Source: Paraburkholderia acidisoli
GTDB taxonomy: Bacteria; Pseudomonadota; Gammaproteobacteria; Burkholderiales; Burkholderiaceae
Assembly: GCF_009789675.1 (NCBI RefSeq)
Contig: NZ_CP046913.1
Span: 2,790,001 to 2,854,000, forward strand
Length of the DNA: 64,000 nucleotides
Direction of reading: 5' to 3'
Below, piece after piece: positions 46,223-55,696 of this stretch. The number at the start of each line of letters is the position of its first letter. The stretch's first letter is position 1. Below the pieces are notes generated by a model that worked only from the letters and a program-made list of their open reading frames with translations, made no database searches and was not told the DNA's origin. The position numbers were made by a program, and so were the translations under genes.

Positions 46223-46842
46223 CACGCTTCTCCTTTTTCGTCCTTGCCGATCACGATCTGCGTCGGGGACGTGAACATGTACGGAGGAATGTCGAGGTTC
46301 TGCGGTGCGGGCTTGTTCTTGAACACGCGCCCGGCGAGATCGTAGGTGGAACCGTGGCAGGGGCAGAGGAAGCCGCCCGGCCAGTCGTCGGGCAGATTCG
46401 GCTGCGGACCTTCCTGGAAACGCGCCGTGGGCGTGCAGCCCAGATGCGTGCACACCGCCACGGCCACCAGGATGTTCTGGTGCTCGGCGCGCGAGCGGAA
46501 TTCGTTCTTGCAGTACTCCGGCATCGGCATCGAAAACGGATGCTCGGAGTGGGGATCGGCCAGTTCGGGGTCGGCCTTCTTGCAGTCGGCCAGCATGCGC
46601 TCGGTGCGGTTGAGGATCCACACCGGCTTGCCGCGCCACGCCACCGTCATGAGCGTGCCGGGCTGCAGATTGGTGATGTCGACTGCGACGGGCGCGCCAG
46701 CGGCGCGTGCTTTTTCGGATGGTGCAAACGAGCCTACGAACGGTACGACGGTGGCCACGCCTCCGATGCCACCCGCTACGGACGTCGCAATCAGCCAGGT
46801 TCGGCGGCTGCCATCGACGCGGTCATTCTCTTTATCTCGCAT
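46222..46842 (-). CDS. petA: Rieske iron-sulfur protein of the bc1 complex
   Basis: This 206-residue protein has a twin-arginine-type N-terminus (GSRRTWLIATS) and one membrane anchor. The [2Fe-2S] ligands are in CTHLGC and CPCHGS. It moves electrons from quinol to cytochrome c1. TAT export fits the tatABC genes present at 49300-50997. The ATG at 46842 is preferred to the in-frame GTG just before it. It is the first gene of the petABC operon. Confidence 0.96.
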   Translation of the reverse strand: MRDKENDRVDGSRRTWLIATSVAGGIGGVATVVPFVGSFAPSEKARAAGAPVAVDITNLQPGTLMTVAWRGKPVWILNRTERMLADCKKADPELADPHSEHPFSMPMPEYCKNEFRSRAEHQNILVAVAVCTHLGCTPTARFQEGPQPNLPDDWPGGFLCPCHGSTYDLAGRVFKNKPAPQNLDIPPYMFTSPTQIVIGKDEKGEA

Positions 46843-47147
46843 CACATCGCCCCACTTCTGAGTTGGATTTTTCCGTCACGCCAGCTTACCCGCGATACTG
46901 CCGAACGCTAGTTTGCGCGAATGGAGTTGGCATTTACAAGGGGCGATCTCGAAAAAGCGACCGAAGTCATTGATATCTCGGGGTTTTCCCGATGGAATCA
47001 GGGCCACTTTCTTTTGAATTTGTAAATGCCTCGCGAATAAAATCATGCTGCATCACGGCAATTCGCGCTTATTTGCCGCAGCTGTTTTTGTGCGAAGTTT
47101 GCCGGGATCTCGTTATTCGCATCGACGAAAAAATCTTCTGCACCGGT
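46843..47147. other. AT-richer spacer with an 11-bp inverted repeat
   Basis: These 305 bp between petA and the NIF3 gene contain no gene. GGCATTTACAA (46929-46939) and its exact reverse complement TTGTAAATGCC (47021-47031) are 81 bp apart. The petABC promoter should lie here. The perfect palindrome CCGGTTTAAACCGG (47143-47156) covers the NIF3 stop codon. Confidence 0.6.
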
Positions 47148-47894
47148 TTAAACCGGATTGTCGATGTCGATGAAAAGATGCTCCACGCCGAACGCCTCCG
47201 CCACGTGATTGCCCACGGCCTGCACGCCGTAGCGTTCGGTCGCGTGATGGCCGGCCGAGAGAAACGCCACACCGCTTTCCGCCGACGTATGCGTGATCGG
47301 CTCGGAGATCTCGCCGGTGAGGAACACGTCGGCGCCCGCTTCGATCGCCGCGTCGAAATAGCCTTGCGCGGCGCCCGTGCACCACGCCACGCGGCGCAGT
47401 TCCCAGTCGGCGTCGCCTAGCACGAGCGGCGTGCGGCCGAGTGTCTGCTCGACCTGCGCGGCGAAGTGCGCGAGCGTGATGGGCATGGGCAGCGTGGTCA
47501 TCCAGCCGAGATCCTGCTCGCCGAAGCGCTGGTCGCCGATCCAGCCGAGCTTCGCGCCCAATTGCGCGTTGTTGCCGAACTCGGGATGCGCGTCGAGCGG
47601 CAGGTGATACGCGAACAGATTCAGGTCGTTCGCGAGCAGCGTTCTGAGCCGGCGGTACTTGCGGCCCGTGATCTGCGGCGCCTCGTTCTTCCAGAAATAG
47701 CCGTGGTGAACGAGCACGGCGTCGGCGCCCCACTCGAGCGCGGCCTCGAGAAAGGCGAGCGAGGCGGTCACGCCGGTCGCGATCTTCTCCACGCGCCGCC
47801 GCCCTTCCACCTGCAGGCCGTTCGGGCAGTAGTCCTTGAACCGCGCGGATTCGAGAAGATTGTTCAGATACAATTCAAGTTCGATCCGATCCAT
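47148..47894 (-). CDS. NIF3/YbgI family metal-binding protein
   Basis: This 248-residue protein of the NIF3 family (also annotated GTP cyclohydrolase 1 type 2 homologue) has the di-metal motif [10 protein letters not shown] and the closing [33 protein letters not shown]. The enzymatic role is not established. The ATG at 47894 has AGAGG about 7 bp upstream. It is divergent from the DegS-like gene with only 21 bp between start codons. Confidence 0.92.
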   Translation of the reverse strand: MDRIELELYLNNLLESARFKDYCPNGLQVEGRRRVEKIATGVTASLAFLEAALEWGADAVLVHHGYFWKNEAPQITGRKYRRLRTLLANDLNLFAYHLPLDAHPEFGNNAQLGAKLGWIGDQRFGEQDLGWMTTLPMPITLAHFAAQVEQTLGRTPLVLGDADWELRRVAWCTGAAQGYFDAAIEAGADVFLTGEISEPITHTSAESGVAFLSAGHHATERYGVQAVGNHVAEAFGVEHLFIDIDNPV

Positions 47895-47915
47895 ATAAAC
47901 CTCTAATCTCTTCAG

Positions 47916-49142
47916 ATGCTTAGACGCTTTTGGCTGTTCTTTGCCCAGGCGGTAACGGTGCTGCTGGCGTTGATGTTCATCGTCGCCACGCTCAAACCGC
48001 AGTGGCTGCAACACCAGGGGCAGTTCGGCAAGCAGCTCGCCGAGCCGATCGTCGCGCTCAGGGAAGTCGCCCCCGGCATGGGTGGCAGCCCCGCACAAGG
48101 CTCCTATGCGGACGCCGCCCAGAAAGCGATGCCCGCGGTCGTCAACGTGTTCTCGAGCAAGGATGGGTCGCTGCCGCCCGATCCGCGCCAGAACGATCCG
48201 CTGTTCCGCTACTTCTTCGGCGACCGCAACAATAACAACAACAATCGCAAGCAGCAGGATCAACCCGCGGCGAACCTCGGGTCGGGCGTCATTGTCAGTC
48301 CGGACGGTTACATTCTAACGAACCAGCACGTGATCGACGGCGCGGACCAGATCGAAATCGCCCTGTCCGACGGTCGCACCACGAACGCGAAGGTGATCGG
48401 CATCGACCCGGAAACCGACCTCGCGGTGCTCAAGATCAACCTGCCTAACCTGCCCACCATCACGCTGGGCCGGATGGATCAGGCGCGCGTGGGCGACGTC
48501 GTGCTGGCCATCGGCAACCCGTTCGGCGTGGGCCAGACGGTCACCATGGGCATCATCAGCGCGCTCGGGCGCAACCATCTCGGCATCAATACGTTCGAGA
48601 ACTTCATTCAGACCGACGCGCCGATCAATCCGGGCAACTCGGGCGGCGCGCTCGTGGACGTGAACGGCAACCTGCTCGGCATCAACACGGCCATCTATTC
48701 GCGCTCGGGCGGCTCGCTCGGCATCGGCTTCGCGATTCCGGTCTCCACGGCGCGCAGCGTGCTCGAAAGCATCATCACCACGGGCTCGGTCACGCGCGGC
48801 TGGATCGGCGTGGAACCGCAGGACGTGACGCCGGAAATCGCCGAATCGTTCGGTCTGAACCAGAAGTCGGGCGCGATCGTCGCGGGCGTGCTGCAAGGCG
48901 GTCCGGCGGACAAGGCGGGCATCAAGCCCGGCGACATCCTCACGACCGTCAACGGCGAGGCCATCACCGACACCACGCGCCTCCTCAACGTGATCGCGCA
49001 GATCAAGCCGGGCACCGAAGCGAAGATCCACGTGGTGCGCAAGAACAAGGACATGGACCTCGACGTGATGATCGGCAAGCGCCCGCCGCCGCCGAAGCAT
49101 CCGGAGCAGGAAGACGGCGAAGGCGACGACGACGGCGGTTGA
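47916..49142 (+). CDS. Membrane-anchored DegS/HtrA-type serine protease
   Basis: This 408-residue protease of the HtrA family has an N-terminal membrane anchor ([22 protein letters not shown]), a trypsin-like domain and one PDZ domain. The triad is His in TNQHVIDGA, Asp in [10 protein letters not shown] and Ser in [10 protein letters not shown]; the PDZ begins near [22 protein letters not shown]. One PDZ and a retained anchor favour a DegS/AlgW-like stress sensor over DegP. An Asn-rich insert (RNNNNNNRK) precedes the protease domain. The C-terminus is acidic. No RseA homologue is nearby. Confidence 0.93.
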   Translation: MLRRFWLFFAQAVTVLLALMFIVATLKPQWLQHQGQFGKQLAEPIVALREVAPGMGGSPAQGSYADAAQKAMPAVVNVFSSKDGSLPPDPRQNDPLFRYFFGDRNNNNNNRKQQDQPAANLGSGVIVSPDGYILTNQHVIDGADQIEIALSDGRTTNAKVIGIDPETDLAVLKINLPNLPTITLGRMDQARVGDVVLAIGNPFGVGQTVTMGIISALGRNHLGINTFENFIQTDAPINPGNSGGALVDVNGNLLGINTAIYSRSGGSLGIGFAIPVSTARSVLESIITTGSVTRGWIGVEPQDVTPEIAESFGLNQKSGAIVAGVLQGGPADKAGIKPGDILTTVNGEAITDTTRLLNVIAQIKPGTEAKIHVVRKNKDMDLDVMIGKRPPPPKHPEQEDGEGDDDGG

Positions 49143-49194
49143 AGCACGCCAACGCGCCACGTCGGCGACGGCTTTTCAACGAGCGTCGACAAAC

Positions 49195-49230
49195 AAAAGG
49201 CCGCGAACCTCAACGGGTTCGCGGCCTTTT
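49195..49230. terminator. Bidirectional terminator
   Basis: A 15-bp perfect stem AAAAGGCCGCGAACC with its complement lies between the convergent protease and tatC genes and runs into T tracts both ways. Confidence 0.92.
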
Positions 49231-49299
49231 ATCGGCTCAGTATAGCGGCTCAGGACCGCGGCGCCAGTTCGGCGCGGGTTCGGCACAGGTTCAAGCGGC

Positions 49300-50079
49300 T
49301 CAACTCGCCGCGTGTTCCTCGTCGGCGATATTCTTCTCGCCCGTGCCGATAAAGATGCGCGCCGCGATGATGCCCGCTTCGTACAGCACGATGAGCGGCA
49401 GCGCGAGGATCAGTTGCGAGAACACGTCGGGCGGCGTGACCACGGCCGCAACCACGAACGCGCCGACGATCACGTAAGGCCGGATCGACTTGAGCTTCTT
49501 CACCGTGACCACGCCCATGCGCACCAGCAGCACCACGACGATCGGCACCTCGAACGTCACGCCGAACGCGATGAACATGGTGAGCACGAAGCTCAGGTAA
49601 TTGTCGATATCGGTGGTCATCTCCGCGCCGAGCGGCGCGTTGTAGTGCGCCATCACGCGGAAAATGGTGGGGAACACCACGAAATACGCGAACGCCATGC
49701 CGCACAGGAACAGCGTGTAGCTGCTCGCCACCAGCGGCACGACCAGCTTCTTTTCATGCTGGTAGAGCCCCGGCGCGACGAACGCCCAGATCTGGTACAG
49801 CACGACCGGCAGCGCGATCACGAACGCCACGAGCATCGTCACTTTCATGGGCACGAAGAACGAGCCGGTCACGTCGGTGACGATCATCTTGCCGTCCTTC
49901 GGCAAGTTGTTCATGAGCGGCCGCGCCAGCAGCCGGAAGATGTCGGGCGCCCAGTACACGAGCCCCACGAACACGACGATCACGGCAATGCCCGCGCGAA
50001 TGATGCGGTCCCGCAGTTCGACGAGATGGGAGATGAAGGTCTCTTCCGAGCCTTCCTGATTTTGCTGGGGGTCGCTCAC
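49300..50079 (-). CDS. tatC: Twin-arginine translocase subunit TatC
   Basis: This 259-residue protein has six membrane helices and is the receptor for twin-arginine signal peptides. EETFISHLVELRDRIIRA at the start, FVAPGLYQHEKK in the loop and FGVTFEVPIVVVLL are typical. It is the last gene of tatA-tatB-tatC. The Rieske protein encoded nearby is a likely client. Confidence 0.97.
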   Translation of the reverse strand: MSDPQQNQEGSEETFISHLVELRDRIIRAGIAVIVVFVGLVYWAPDIFRLLARPLMNNLPKDGKMIVTDVTGSFFVPMKVTMLVAFVIALPVVLYQIWAFVAPGLYQHEKKLVVPLVASSYTLFLCGMAFAYFVVFPTIFRVMAHYNAPLGAEMTTDIDNYLSFVLTMFIAFGVTFEVPIVVVLLVRMGVVTVKKLKSIRPYVIVGAFVVAAVVTPPDVFSQLILALPLIVLYEAGIIAARIFIGTGEKNIADEEHAAS

Positions 50080-50142
50080 ACCGGCCCTCGATTGGAATTG
50101 GACGTGCGCTGATTGGGACCCATGCGAAAGCGTCGCACGGTG

Positions 50143-50721
50143 TCAGAAGAAGCGCGTGGGCCGGCGCAGGCTGGCCGGCGTATGCTGCGCGACGCGCGCC
50201 GCGCCCGACTGCACGCGCGTGCGGCGCACGGTGGCGCGCTTGTACCAGACGGGCGTGGCGGTCTGCTTGACGCGCCAGTTCTTGCGTTTGGACGACGACA
50301 CCGCGCTGCCCGCGTCGCCGGAACGCCACGACGGGGTATCGAGAGAACTCCCGGCGGAACTCGCGGCGGCCGCTTCGAGGCTCGCCGCTTCCGGGCCCGC
50401 CAGCGCGCCGCCGGCAATGCTCGGCGACACCGAGGTGCCCGCGTTCCACGCGTCGTTCAGTTCGGTTTCGTGCTGGCGCAGGTTGTCGTGCACGTTCTTC
50501 TCGACGTTCTGCGCCGCGGACTCGAATTCGGTCCGCATGCGGCGCAGTTCGTCGAGCTCGATCTCGCGCGTGACTTCCGCCTTGACGTCGTTGATGTAGC
50601 GCTGCGCGCGCCCGAACAGCGCGCCGGCCGTGCGTGCGACGCGCGGCAACCGCTCCGGCCCGAGCACGACGAGCGCGACGACGCCGATCAGCGCCATCTT
50701 GGTGAGACCCAGATCGAGCAT
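50143..50721 (-). CDS. tatB: Twin-arginine translocase subunit TatB
   Basis: This 192-residue protein has one N-terminal helix (MLDLGLTKMALIGVVALVVLG), the hinge GPERLP, then the amphipathic helix RVARTAGALFGRAQRYINDVK and a long variable tail. The Glu in the first helix region typical of TatB is absent, as in many homologues. It lies between tatA and tatC and forms the receptor complex with TatC. Confidence 0.95.
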   Translation of the reverse strand: MLDLGLTKMALIGVVALVVLGPERLPRVARTAGALFGRAQRYINDVKAEVTREIELDELRRMRTEFESAAQNVEKNVHDNLRQHETELNDAWNAGTSVSPSIAGGALAGPEAASLEAAAASSAGSSLDTPSWRSGDAGSAVSSSKRKNWRVKQTATPVWYKRATVRRTRVQSGAARVAQHTPASLRRPTRFF

Positions 50722-50757
50722 GAATCAGCCTTGAAGGGAAAAAACGACGGCCCGCGC

Positions 50758-50997
50758 TTAGCGGTAGTCGTTCGAGCGCGGGGTCTTGTCCTTCGCTTCG
50801 ACGTCGACCGTGCCGTTGGGCGGCAATTCGCGCTTCTGCGCGTCGGCGGCCGGCGTTTCGCTCTCGCGCATGCCTTCCTTGAAACCCTTCACCGCGCCGC
50901 CCAGATCGCCGCCGATATTGCGCAGCTTCTTGGTGCCGAACACGAGGGCCACGATCAACAACACAATCAGCCAGTGCCAAATGCTCAACGAACCCAT
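50758..50997 (-). CDS. tatA: Twin-arginine translocase subunit TatA
   Basis: This 79-residue pore-forming subunit has a short N-terminal helix ([17 protein letters not shown]), the [23 protein letters not shown] amphipathic helix (in parts) and a short charged tail. It is the first gene of the tat operon, 36 bp before tatB. Confidence 0.96.
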   Translation of the reverse strand: MGSLSIWHWLIVLLIVALVFGTKKLRNIGGDLGGAVKGFKEGMRESETPAADAQKRELPPNGTVDVEAKDKTPRSNDYR

Positions 50998-51117
50998 GAT
51001 TGACTCTCTCCTTGAACCCCGCCGCCGCGCGCAATGCGTGACGGAAAAAATCTTGCCTGAAATGTATGGCGTGTACGTGGCATGCGACCCCGCATCCCAC
51101 GCGTGCTGTTTACCGCT

Positions 51118-51486
51118 TCAGCCCATGCGTTCCCACGGCCGCGGCCCGGCCAGCAGATGCGCGTGCAGGTGATACACCTCCTGCCCGCCGCCGGGACCGG
51201 TGTTGATGACCGTGCGGTAGCCGGTTTCGCCGCCCGTGTACGACACACCCAGCTGTTTCGCGAGCTTCGAAACCAGTACGAGCATTCTACCAAGCAGCGG
51301 CGCGTCGCTTTCCTCGCTGTCGGCGAGCGTGGCGATATGCCGGCGCGGGATCACGAGCACGTGCGTTTCGGCCGCCGGCCGGATGTCGCGGAAGGCGACG
51401 AATTCGTCGTCTTCGTGGACCCGCGTGCTGGGAATCTCGCCGTCGGCGATCTTGCAGAAGAGACAGGTACTGCGATCGTGGCTCAT
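51118..51486 (-). CDS. hinT: HIT-family nucleotide hydrolase (HinT)
   Basis: This 122-residue histidine-triad protein hydrolyses nucleoside phosphoramidates. The HIT motif is HLHAHLLAG near the C-terminus. An N-terminal CLFCKIADGEIPS with a zinc-type CxxC and LVIPRRHIATL are typical. It lies upstream of tatA by 120 bp and after the his and DUF4870 genes, all leftward. Confidence 0.95.
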   Translation of the reverse strand: MSHDRSTCLFCKIADGEIPSTRVHEDDEFVAFRDIRPAAETHVLVIPRRHIATLADSEESDAPLLGRMLVLVSKLAKQLGVSYTGGETGYRTVINTGPGGGQEVYHLHAHLLAGPRPWERMG

Positions 51487-51514
51487 GATGCTCCCGCGAG
51501 CGATTAAACGCCGT

Positions 51515-51907
51515 TCAAAACCAGCTGCGTGGATCGCGCAGCGGCTTGTTATCGTACAAATACAGCCAGCCTTTGATGATACGGTACAACGTCCAGATTG
51601 CGACAGCCCACAATATAGGGATGCCGATCAGCACGAAAATCAGCGCCGCGCCAATCAAATGCCCGGCCAGCCCGAGCCAGAAGGTGCGGATCTGCCACGT
51701 GAAGTGCGGCTCGTAGGGCGTGCCCGCCGCCTCGTCGCGCTTCAGGTAATTGAGGATGATGGCGACCAGCACCGAAACGCCGCCCGTGAGCCAGTACACC
51801 GCATACAGCCCGTAGAGCACGTGCGTGAAGGTGCGCAGGCTGCGCAGCCGTTCGGCGTCGATCGAATGGCGGTACACGGCAGGCGGATAGTCGCGTGGCT
51901 CGGACAT
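51515..51907 (-). CDS. DUF4870-like small membrane protein
   Basis: This 130-residue protein has about three hydrophobic segments (LYAVYWLTGGVSVLVAIIL, TFWLGLAGHLIGAALIFV and LIGIPILWAVAIWTLYRI). The first runs into the sequence NYLKRDEAAGT, which resembles DUF4870/YccF-like proteins. The function is unknown. It is conserved between hisE and hinT in Burkholderiaceae as far as I recall. Confidence 0.8.
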   Translation of the reverse strand: MSEPRDYPPAVYRHSIDAERLRSLRTFTHVLYGLYAVYWLTGGVSVLVAIILNYLKRDEAAGTPYEPHFTWQIRTFWLGLAGHLIGAALIFVLIGIPILWAVAIWTLYRIIKGWLYLYDNKPLRDPRSWF

Positions 51908-51997
51908 GCTGGTCTCTCCGTCGTAATGCGGGACGCCGGAGGCGCCCCGTGCGTGAAGCTTCGCTCGGTTTCCGCTCGGTTTCCGCGCGATCTTCGC

Positions 51998-52366
51998 TCA
52001 GTCGCCGTTCGCTTCGCGCTCGCGGCTCTTGCGCAGCGCCTTTTCCTCGAGCCCCGAAAGCCCCTCGCGGCGCTCCAGTTCCGCCAGCACGTCGGCGGGA
52101 CTCAGGTCGAAATGCGAGAGCGTGACGAGACAGTGGAACCACAGGTCGGCCATCTCGCCCACCAGCGCCTTTTTCTCGCCGCCCTGGCGCAGGTCCTTGG
52201 CCGCGAGCACGACTTCGGTGGCTTCTTCGCCGACCTTCTTGAGCACGGCGTCGTCGCCCTTGTGGAAGAGGCGCGCGACGTAGGAAGCGTCGGGATCGCC
52301 GCCCTTGCGGCTGTCGAGCACGGCCGCGAGTCGCAGCAGCGTGTCGTTCGAGTTCAGTTGCGTCAT
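51998..52366 (-). CDS. hisE: Phosphoribosyl-ATP pyrophosphatase
   Basis: This 122-residue enzyme does the second step of histidine synthesis. [13 protein letters not shown] and [13 protein letters not shown] carry the metal-binding Glu/Asp residues of the all-alpha NTP pyrophosphatase fold. It is separate from HisI, not fused. Its ATG overlaps the hisI stop (ATGA), so the pair is translationally coupled. Confidence 0.97.
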   Translation of the reverse strand: MTQLNSNDTLLRLAAVLDSRKGGDPDASYVARLFHKGDDAVLKKVGEEATEVVLAAKDLRQGGEKKALVGEMADLWFHCLVTLSHFDLSPADVLAELERREGLSGLEEKALRKSREREANGD

Positions 52367-52794
52367 TTGTAGATGTGTTCGGGGTCTTTCAGCACGGGAT
52401 CGACGGCGACCCAGCGGCCTTCGTCGACGGTGCCTTCGAATTGCTGGAAAAAGCACGAGTGGCGGCCCGTGTGGCACGCGATGCCCGACACCTGCTCGAT
52501 CTTGAGCAGCACGACGTCTTCGTCGCAGTCGAGGCGAATCTCGCTCACGTGTTGCACGTGGCCGGACTCCTCGCCCTTGAACCACAGGCGCTGGCGCGAA
52601 CGCGAGAAGTACACGGCGCGGCGCGTTTCGACCGTCCTGGCGAGCGCCTCGCGGTTCATCCACGCGAACATCAGCACGTCGCCGGTGGCGGCTTCCTGGG
52701 CGATCGCGGGCACGAGGCCGTTGGCGTCCCAGTTCACCTTGTCGAGCCAGTCGGCCTGGGGCGTGTCGCCCGTTACGGGATCTGCGTTGCTCAT
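52363..52794 (-). CDS. hisI: Phosphoribosyl-AMP cyclohydrolase
   Basis: This 143-residue zinc enzyme does the third step of histidine synthesis. Visible are the substrate and Mg motif [21 protein letters not shown] (in parts), [28 protein letters not shown] with the zinc cysteines, and FAWMNREAL. It lies 3 bp after hisF. Confidence 0.97.
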   Translation of the reverse strand: MSNADPVTGDTPQADWLDKVNWDANGLVPAIAQEAATGDVLMFAWMNREALARTVETRRAVYFSRSRQRLWFKGEESGHVQHVSEIRLDCDEDVVLLKIEQVSGIACHTGRHSCFFQQFEGTVDEGRWVAVDPVLKDPEHIYK

Positions 52795-52797
52795 CGA

Positions 52798-53571
52798 TTA
52801 CATCCTCACCGAAATGCCCTGGCCGGCCATGAAGCGCTTCGCCTCGCCGACCGTGTGCTCGCCGTAGTGGAAAATGCTCGCGGCCAGCACGGCGTCCGCG
52901 TGACCCTTGACCACGCCGTCGGCGAGATCCTGCAGGCCGCCCACGCCGCCCGAGGCGATCACGGGGACCGGCACGGCGTCCGACACGGCGCGCGTGAGTT
53001 CGAGGTCGAAGCCGCTCTTGGTGCCGTCGCGGTCCATGCTCGTGAGCAGGATTTCGCCCGCGCCGAACTCGGCCATCTGGCGCGCCCACTCCACCGCGTC
53101 GATGCCCGTGGCCTTGCGTCCGCCATGCGTGAACACTTCCCAGCGCGCGGGTTCGCCCGGCGCCGAACTGCGTTTCGCGTCGATGGCGACCACGATGCAC
53201 TGCGAGCCGTATTTGTCGGCGGAATCGCGCACGAGCTGCGGATTGGCCACCGCCGACGAGTTCATGCCGACCTTGTCCGCGCCCGCGTTGAGCAGGCGCC
53301 GCACGTCGGTGACGGCGCGCACGCCGCCGCCCACGGTGAGCGGAATGAAGACCTGCGCGGCCACCGCCTCGATGATCGGCAGGATCAGGTCGCGCTGGTC
53401 CGAGGTCGCGGTGATGTCGAGGAAGGTCAGCTCGTCGGCGCCCTGTTCGTCGTAGCGGCGCGCGATTTCGACGGGGTCGCCCGCGTCGCGCAGCTCGACG
53501 AAGTTGACGCCCTTGACGACGCGCCCGGCGGTCACGTCGAGACAGGGAATGATGCGTTTGGGTAGAGCCAT
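52798..53571 (-). CDS. hisF: Imidazole glycerol phosphate synthase, cyclase subunit
   Basis: This 257-residue TIM barrel forms imidazole glycerol phosphate and AICAR with ammonia from His[19 protein letters not shown] holds the catalytic Asp near residue 11, and [16 protein letters not shown] the second Asp near residue 130. It is separated from hisA by a terminator-containing spacer but close to hisI and hisE. Confidence 0.98.
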   Translation of the reverse strand: MALPKRIIPCLDVTAGRVVKGVNFVELRDAGDPVEIARRYDEQGADELTFLDITATSDQRDLILPIIEAVAAQVFIPLTVGGGVRAVTDVRRLLNAGADKVGMNSSAVANPQLVRDSADKYGSQCIVVAIDAKRSSAPGEPARWEVFTHGGRKATGIDAVEWARQMAEFGAGEILLTSMDRDGTKSGFDLELTRAVSDAVPVPVIASGGVGGLQDLADGVVKGHADAVLAASIFHYGEHTVGEAKRFMAGQGISVRM

Positions 53572-53610
53572 GATCTTGCGATGCCTGGTGTGGCCGGTTG
53601 CGGGCCGTTG

Positions 53611-53676
53611 TGGCCTGAGTGCGGCCTTTATGTGACCTGAATTTGACCTGAGTCTGACCGAATCCGGCCTGAGTGT
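53611..53676. repeat. Five to six 11-bp tandem repeats before hisF
   Basis: Units related to TGACCTGAGT(C/G) repeat every 11 bp, close to one helical turn. Copies three and four are the most alike. Confidence 0.65.
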
Positions 53677-53868
53677 GGCCGGGATGGAACGTGTCGCGGG
53701 CGGTGGATTCGCGCGAACCCGAGCCGCGTGAACGACGACTTGCGCGGCCTCGCGCGCCGCCGCGTCCTGTCAGGCGCCATGCATTGTCGCGCGCTTCGCA
53801 CACGCGCGCGCGACACGCCCGACCCGGCGCGCGCGGCATTCGCCAATTCGAACCGCCGCGCCAAAAAC

Positions 53869-53896
53869 AAACGGCCTCCGAGACGGAGGCCGGTTT
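53869..53896 (-). terminator. Terminator-like hairpin directly after hisA
   Basis: GGCCTCCG pairs with CGGAGGCC (flanked by AAAC/GGTTT, one bulge). On the minus strand it is followed by TTTGTTTTT, 7 bp beyond the hisA stop. Confidence 0.78.
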
Positions 53897-53902
53897 GCCG
53901 CG

Positions 53903-54655
53903 TTACGCGTCGTCGGATTCGCGCAGGCTGTCCGCGCGCGTTTGCGCCGAGGCGAAATCGAGGTCGCCCGAGTAGATCGCGCGGCCGCAAATCACGCCTT
54001 CGATGCCTTCGTCCTCGACTTCGCAGAGCGAGTCGATGTCGTTCATGTTCGACAGGCCGCCGCTCGCGATGATCGGAATCTTCACCGCGCGCGCGAGGCG
54101 CACCGTGGCTTCGATGTTGATGCCCTGGAGCATGCCGTCGCGGCCGATGTCGGTGTAGATGATCGATTCGACGCCGTAATCCTCGAACTTGCGCGCGAGA
54201 TCCACGACTTCGTGGCCCGTGAGCTTGCTCCAGCCGTCGGTGGCGACCTTGCCGTCTTTGGCGTCGAGGCCCACGATGATATGGCCCCCGAATGCCGTGC
54301 ACGCTTCCATGAGGAAGCCGGGATTCTTCACGGCGGCGGTGCCGATGATCACGTACGAGAGGCCGTCGTCGAGATAGCGCTCGATGGTGTCGAGGTCGCG
54401 AATGCCGCCGCCCAGTTGCACGGGGATTTCGTCGCCGACTTCGCGGATGATCTCGCGAATCGCGTCTTCGTTCTTCGGCTTGCCGGCGAACGCGCCGTTC
54501 AGATCGACGAGGTGCAGACGGCGCGCGCCGCGCTCGACCCAGTGTCGGGCCATCGCCGCCGGTTCCTCGGAGAAAATCGTCGCCTGGTCCATATCGCCTT
54601 GTTTGAGGCGCACGCAGTGACCGTCTTTGAGATCGATGGCCGGAATCAGCAGCAT
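53903..54655 (-). CDS. hisA: ProFAR isomerase
   Basis: This 250-residue TIM barrel isomerises ProFAR to PRFAR. Catalytic Asp residues are in [19 protein letters not shown] (D8) and [11 protein letters not shown] (about D130). It is similar to HisF, its evolutionary relative. It lies 171 bp after hisH and ends just before a terminator. Confidence 0.98.
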   Translation of the reverse strand: MLLIPAIDLKDGHCVRLKQGDMDQATIFSEEPAAMARHWVERGARRLHLVDLNGAFAGKPKNEDAIREIIREVGDEIPVQLGGGIRDLDTIERYLDDGLSYVIIGTAAVKNPGFLMEACTAFGGHIIVGLDAKDGKVATDGWSKLTGHEVVDLARKFEDYGVESIIYTDIGRDGMLQGINIEATVRLARAVKIPIIASGGLSNMNDIDSLCEVEDEGIEGVICGRAIYSGDLDFASAQTRADSLRESDDA

Positions 54656-54826
54656 AGCTTCGGGTGTATCTGGGAGTGAGGTTGGGAAATGCCGGCGCGG
54701 GTGGAAAAAAGGCCCATCCGACGCCGTTTCGCTAGTTTAGTACAACTCTTTCGGCAGCCTTGCTGCCGCAAATCGAATGCCCGCGCGATCGTTGCGCAGG
54801 CACGCTTGCATGCCTCGCCGCGCGAA

Positions 54827-55468
54827 TCAGGGGTTCCAGTGGACGAAGTTGCGATACACGCGCAAGCCCGCCGCGGCGCTCTTTTCCGGGTGGAATTGGG
54901 TGGCGAAGATGTTATCCCGCGCCACCGCCGAGGTAAAGGCCGCGCCGTACGGCGTCTCGCCGACGGTATGCGACGCGTCCGCCGGCACCACGTAATAGCT
55001 GTGCACGAAGTAGAAGTACGTGTCGTCGGGCACGCCGTCCCACAGCGCATGGGCGCGCGCCTGACGCACGCGGTTCCAGCCCATCTGCGGCACCTTGAAG
55101 CGCGAGCCGTCGTCCTGCAACTGGCCTTGCAGGTCGAAGCGCACGACCTTGCCGGGCAAGAGGCCGAGGCCCGGCGTGTCGCCTTCGGCGCTCCAGTCGA
55201 ACAGCATCTGCTCGCCCACGCACACGCCCATCAGCGGCTTGGTGCGCGAGGCTTCCACCACGGCGTCCTGCAAGCCCGATTCGGCGAGGCTGCGCATGCA
55301 GTCGGGCATCGCGCCCTGCCCCGGCAGCACCACGCGGTCCGCCGCGCGAATCGCCTCGGGACGCTCGACGATGGCCACGTCCGCTTCCGGCGCGGCCTGT
55401 CTCAACGCCTGGGCCACCGAACGCAGGTTGCCCATCCCATAATCCACAATCGCAATTGAAGTTTTCAT
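54827..55468 (-). CDS. hisH: Imidazole glycerol phosphate synthase, glutaminase subunit
   Basis: This 213-residue class I glutamine amidotransferase feeds ammonia to HisF. The nucleophile C83 is in [10 protein letters not shown], and the His/Glu pair is in [10 protein letters not shown]. The start at 55468 matches the family ([14 protein letters not shown]); an ATG at 55489 adds seven residues. It lies 228 bp after hisB. Confidence 0.97.
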   Translation of the reverse strand: MKTSIAIVDYGMGNLRSVAQALRQAAPEADVAIVERPEAIRAADRVVLPGQGAMPDCMRSLAESGLQDAVVEASRTKPLMGVCVGEQMLFDWSAEGDTPGLGLLPGKVVRFDLQGQLQDDGSRFKVPQMGWNRVRQARAHALWDGVPDDTYFYFVHSYYVVPADASHTVGETPYGAAFTSAVARDNIFATQFHPEKSAAAGLRVYRNFVHWNP

Positions 55469-55639
55469 CTCGAATCCGGCCGCCGGCACCGGCTTATCGA
55501 AGCGACAAGCGCGCGGTGCTGGCCGTGGCCTCAGGCTATGCGGGCGTGCGCCCGCCTTCGTGTGCTCTCAAACCCGTCAATGTACGCGACTCGGCGCACG
55601 CGCGTGGCAAAGCGCGTGCAAAGCGTATTGCGCGCGCGA

Positions 55640-55672
55640 CAACCGGCCGGCAACCGGCCGACAAACGGCCGG
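55640..55672. repeat. Three 11-bp tandem repeats between hisB and hisH
   Basis: CAACCGGCCG(G/A) is repeated three times in the 228-bp gap. I see no gene in the gap. In other Burkholderia, as I recall, a MarC-type membrane protein gene can occupy this place. Confidence 0.7.
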
Positions 55673-55696
55673 GCGTGCGCCGTACTGGCGACTCGC

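Larger units (their letters stand above)
53572..53902. other. 331-bp his spacer with 11-bp repeats and a terminator
   Basis: The gap between hisA and hisF contains no gene. It holds the hisA terminator (53869-53896) and five to six tandem 11-bp units (53611-53676). A promoter for hisF-I-E is therefore expected here, but I could not identify a -35/-10 pair. Confidence 0.6.

Noticed and set aside
44312..46345. 677-codon rightward frame opposite petC/petB/petA
   Set aside because: It is a shadow of the well-supported bc1 genes with a highly charged non-globular product.
47143..47156. CCGGTTTAAACCGG as a terminator for the NIF3 gene
   Set aside because: The palindrome has no room for a loop, and the T tract lies 10 bp away, so it would be a poor terminator.
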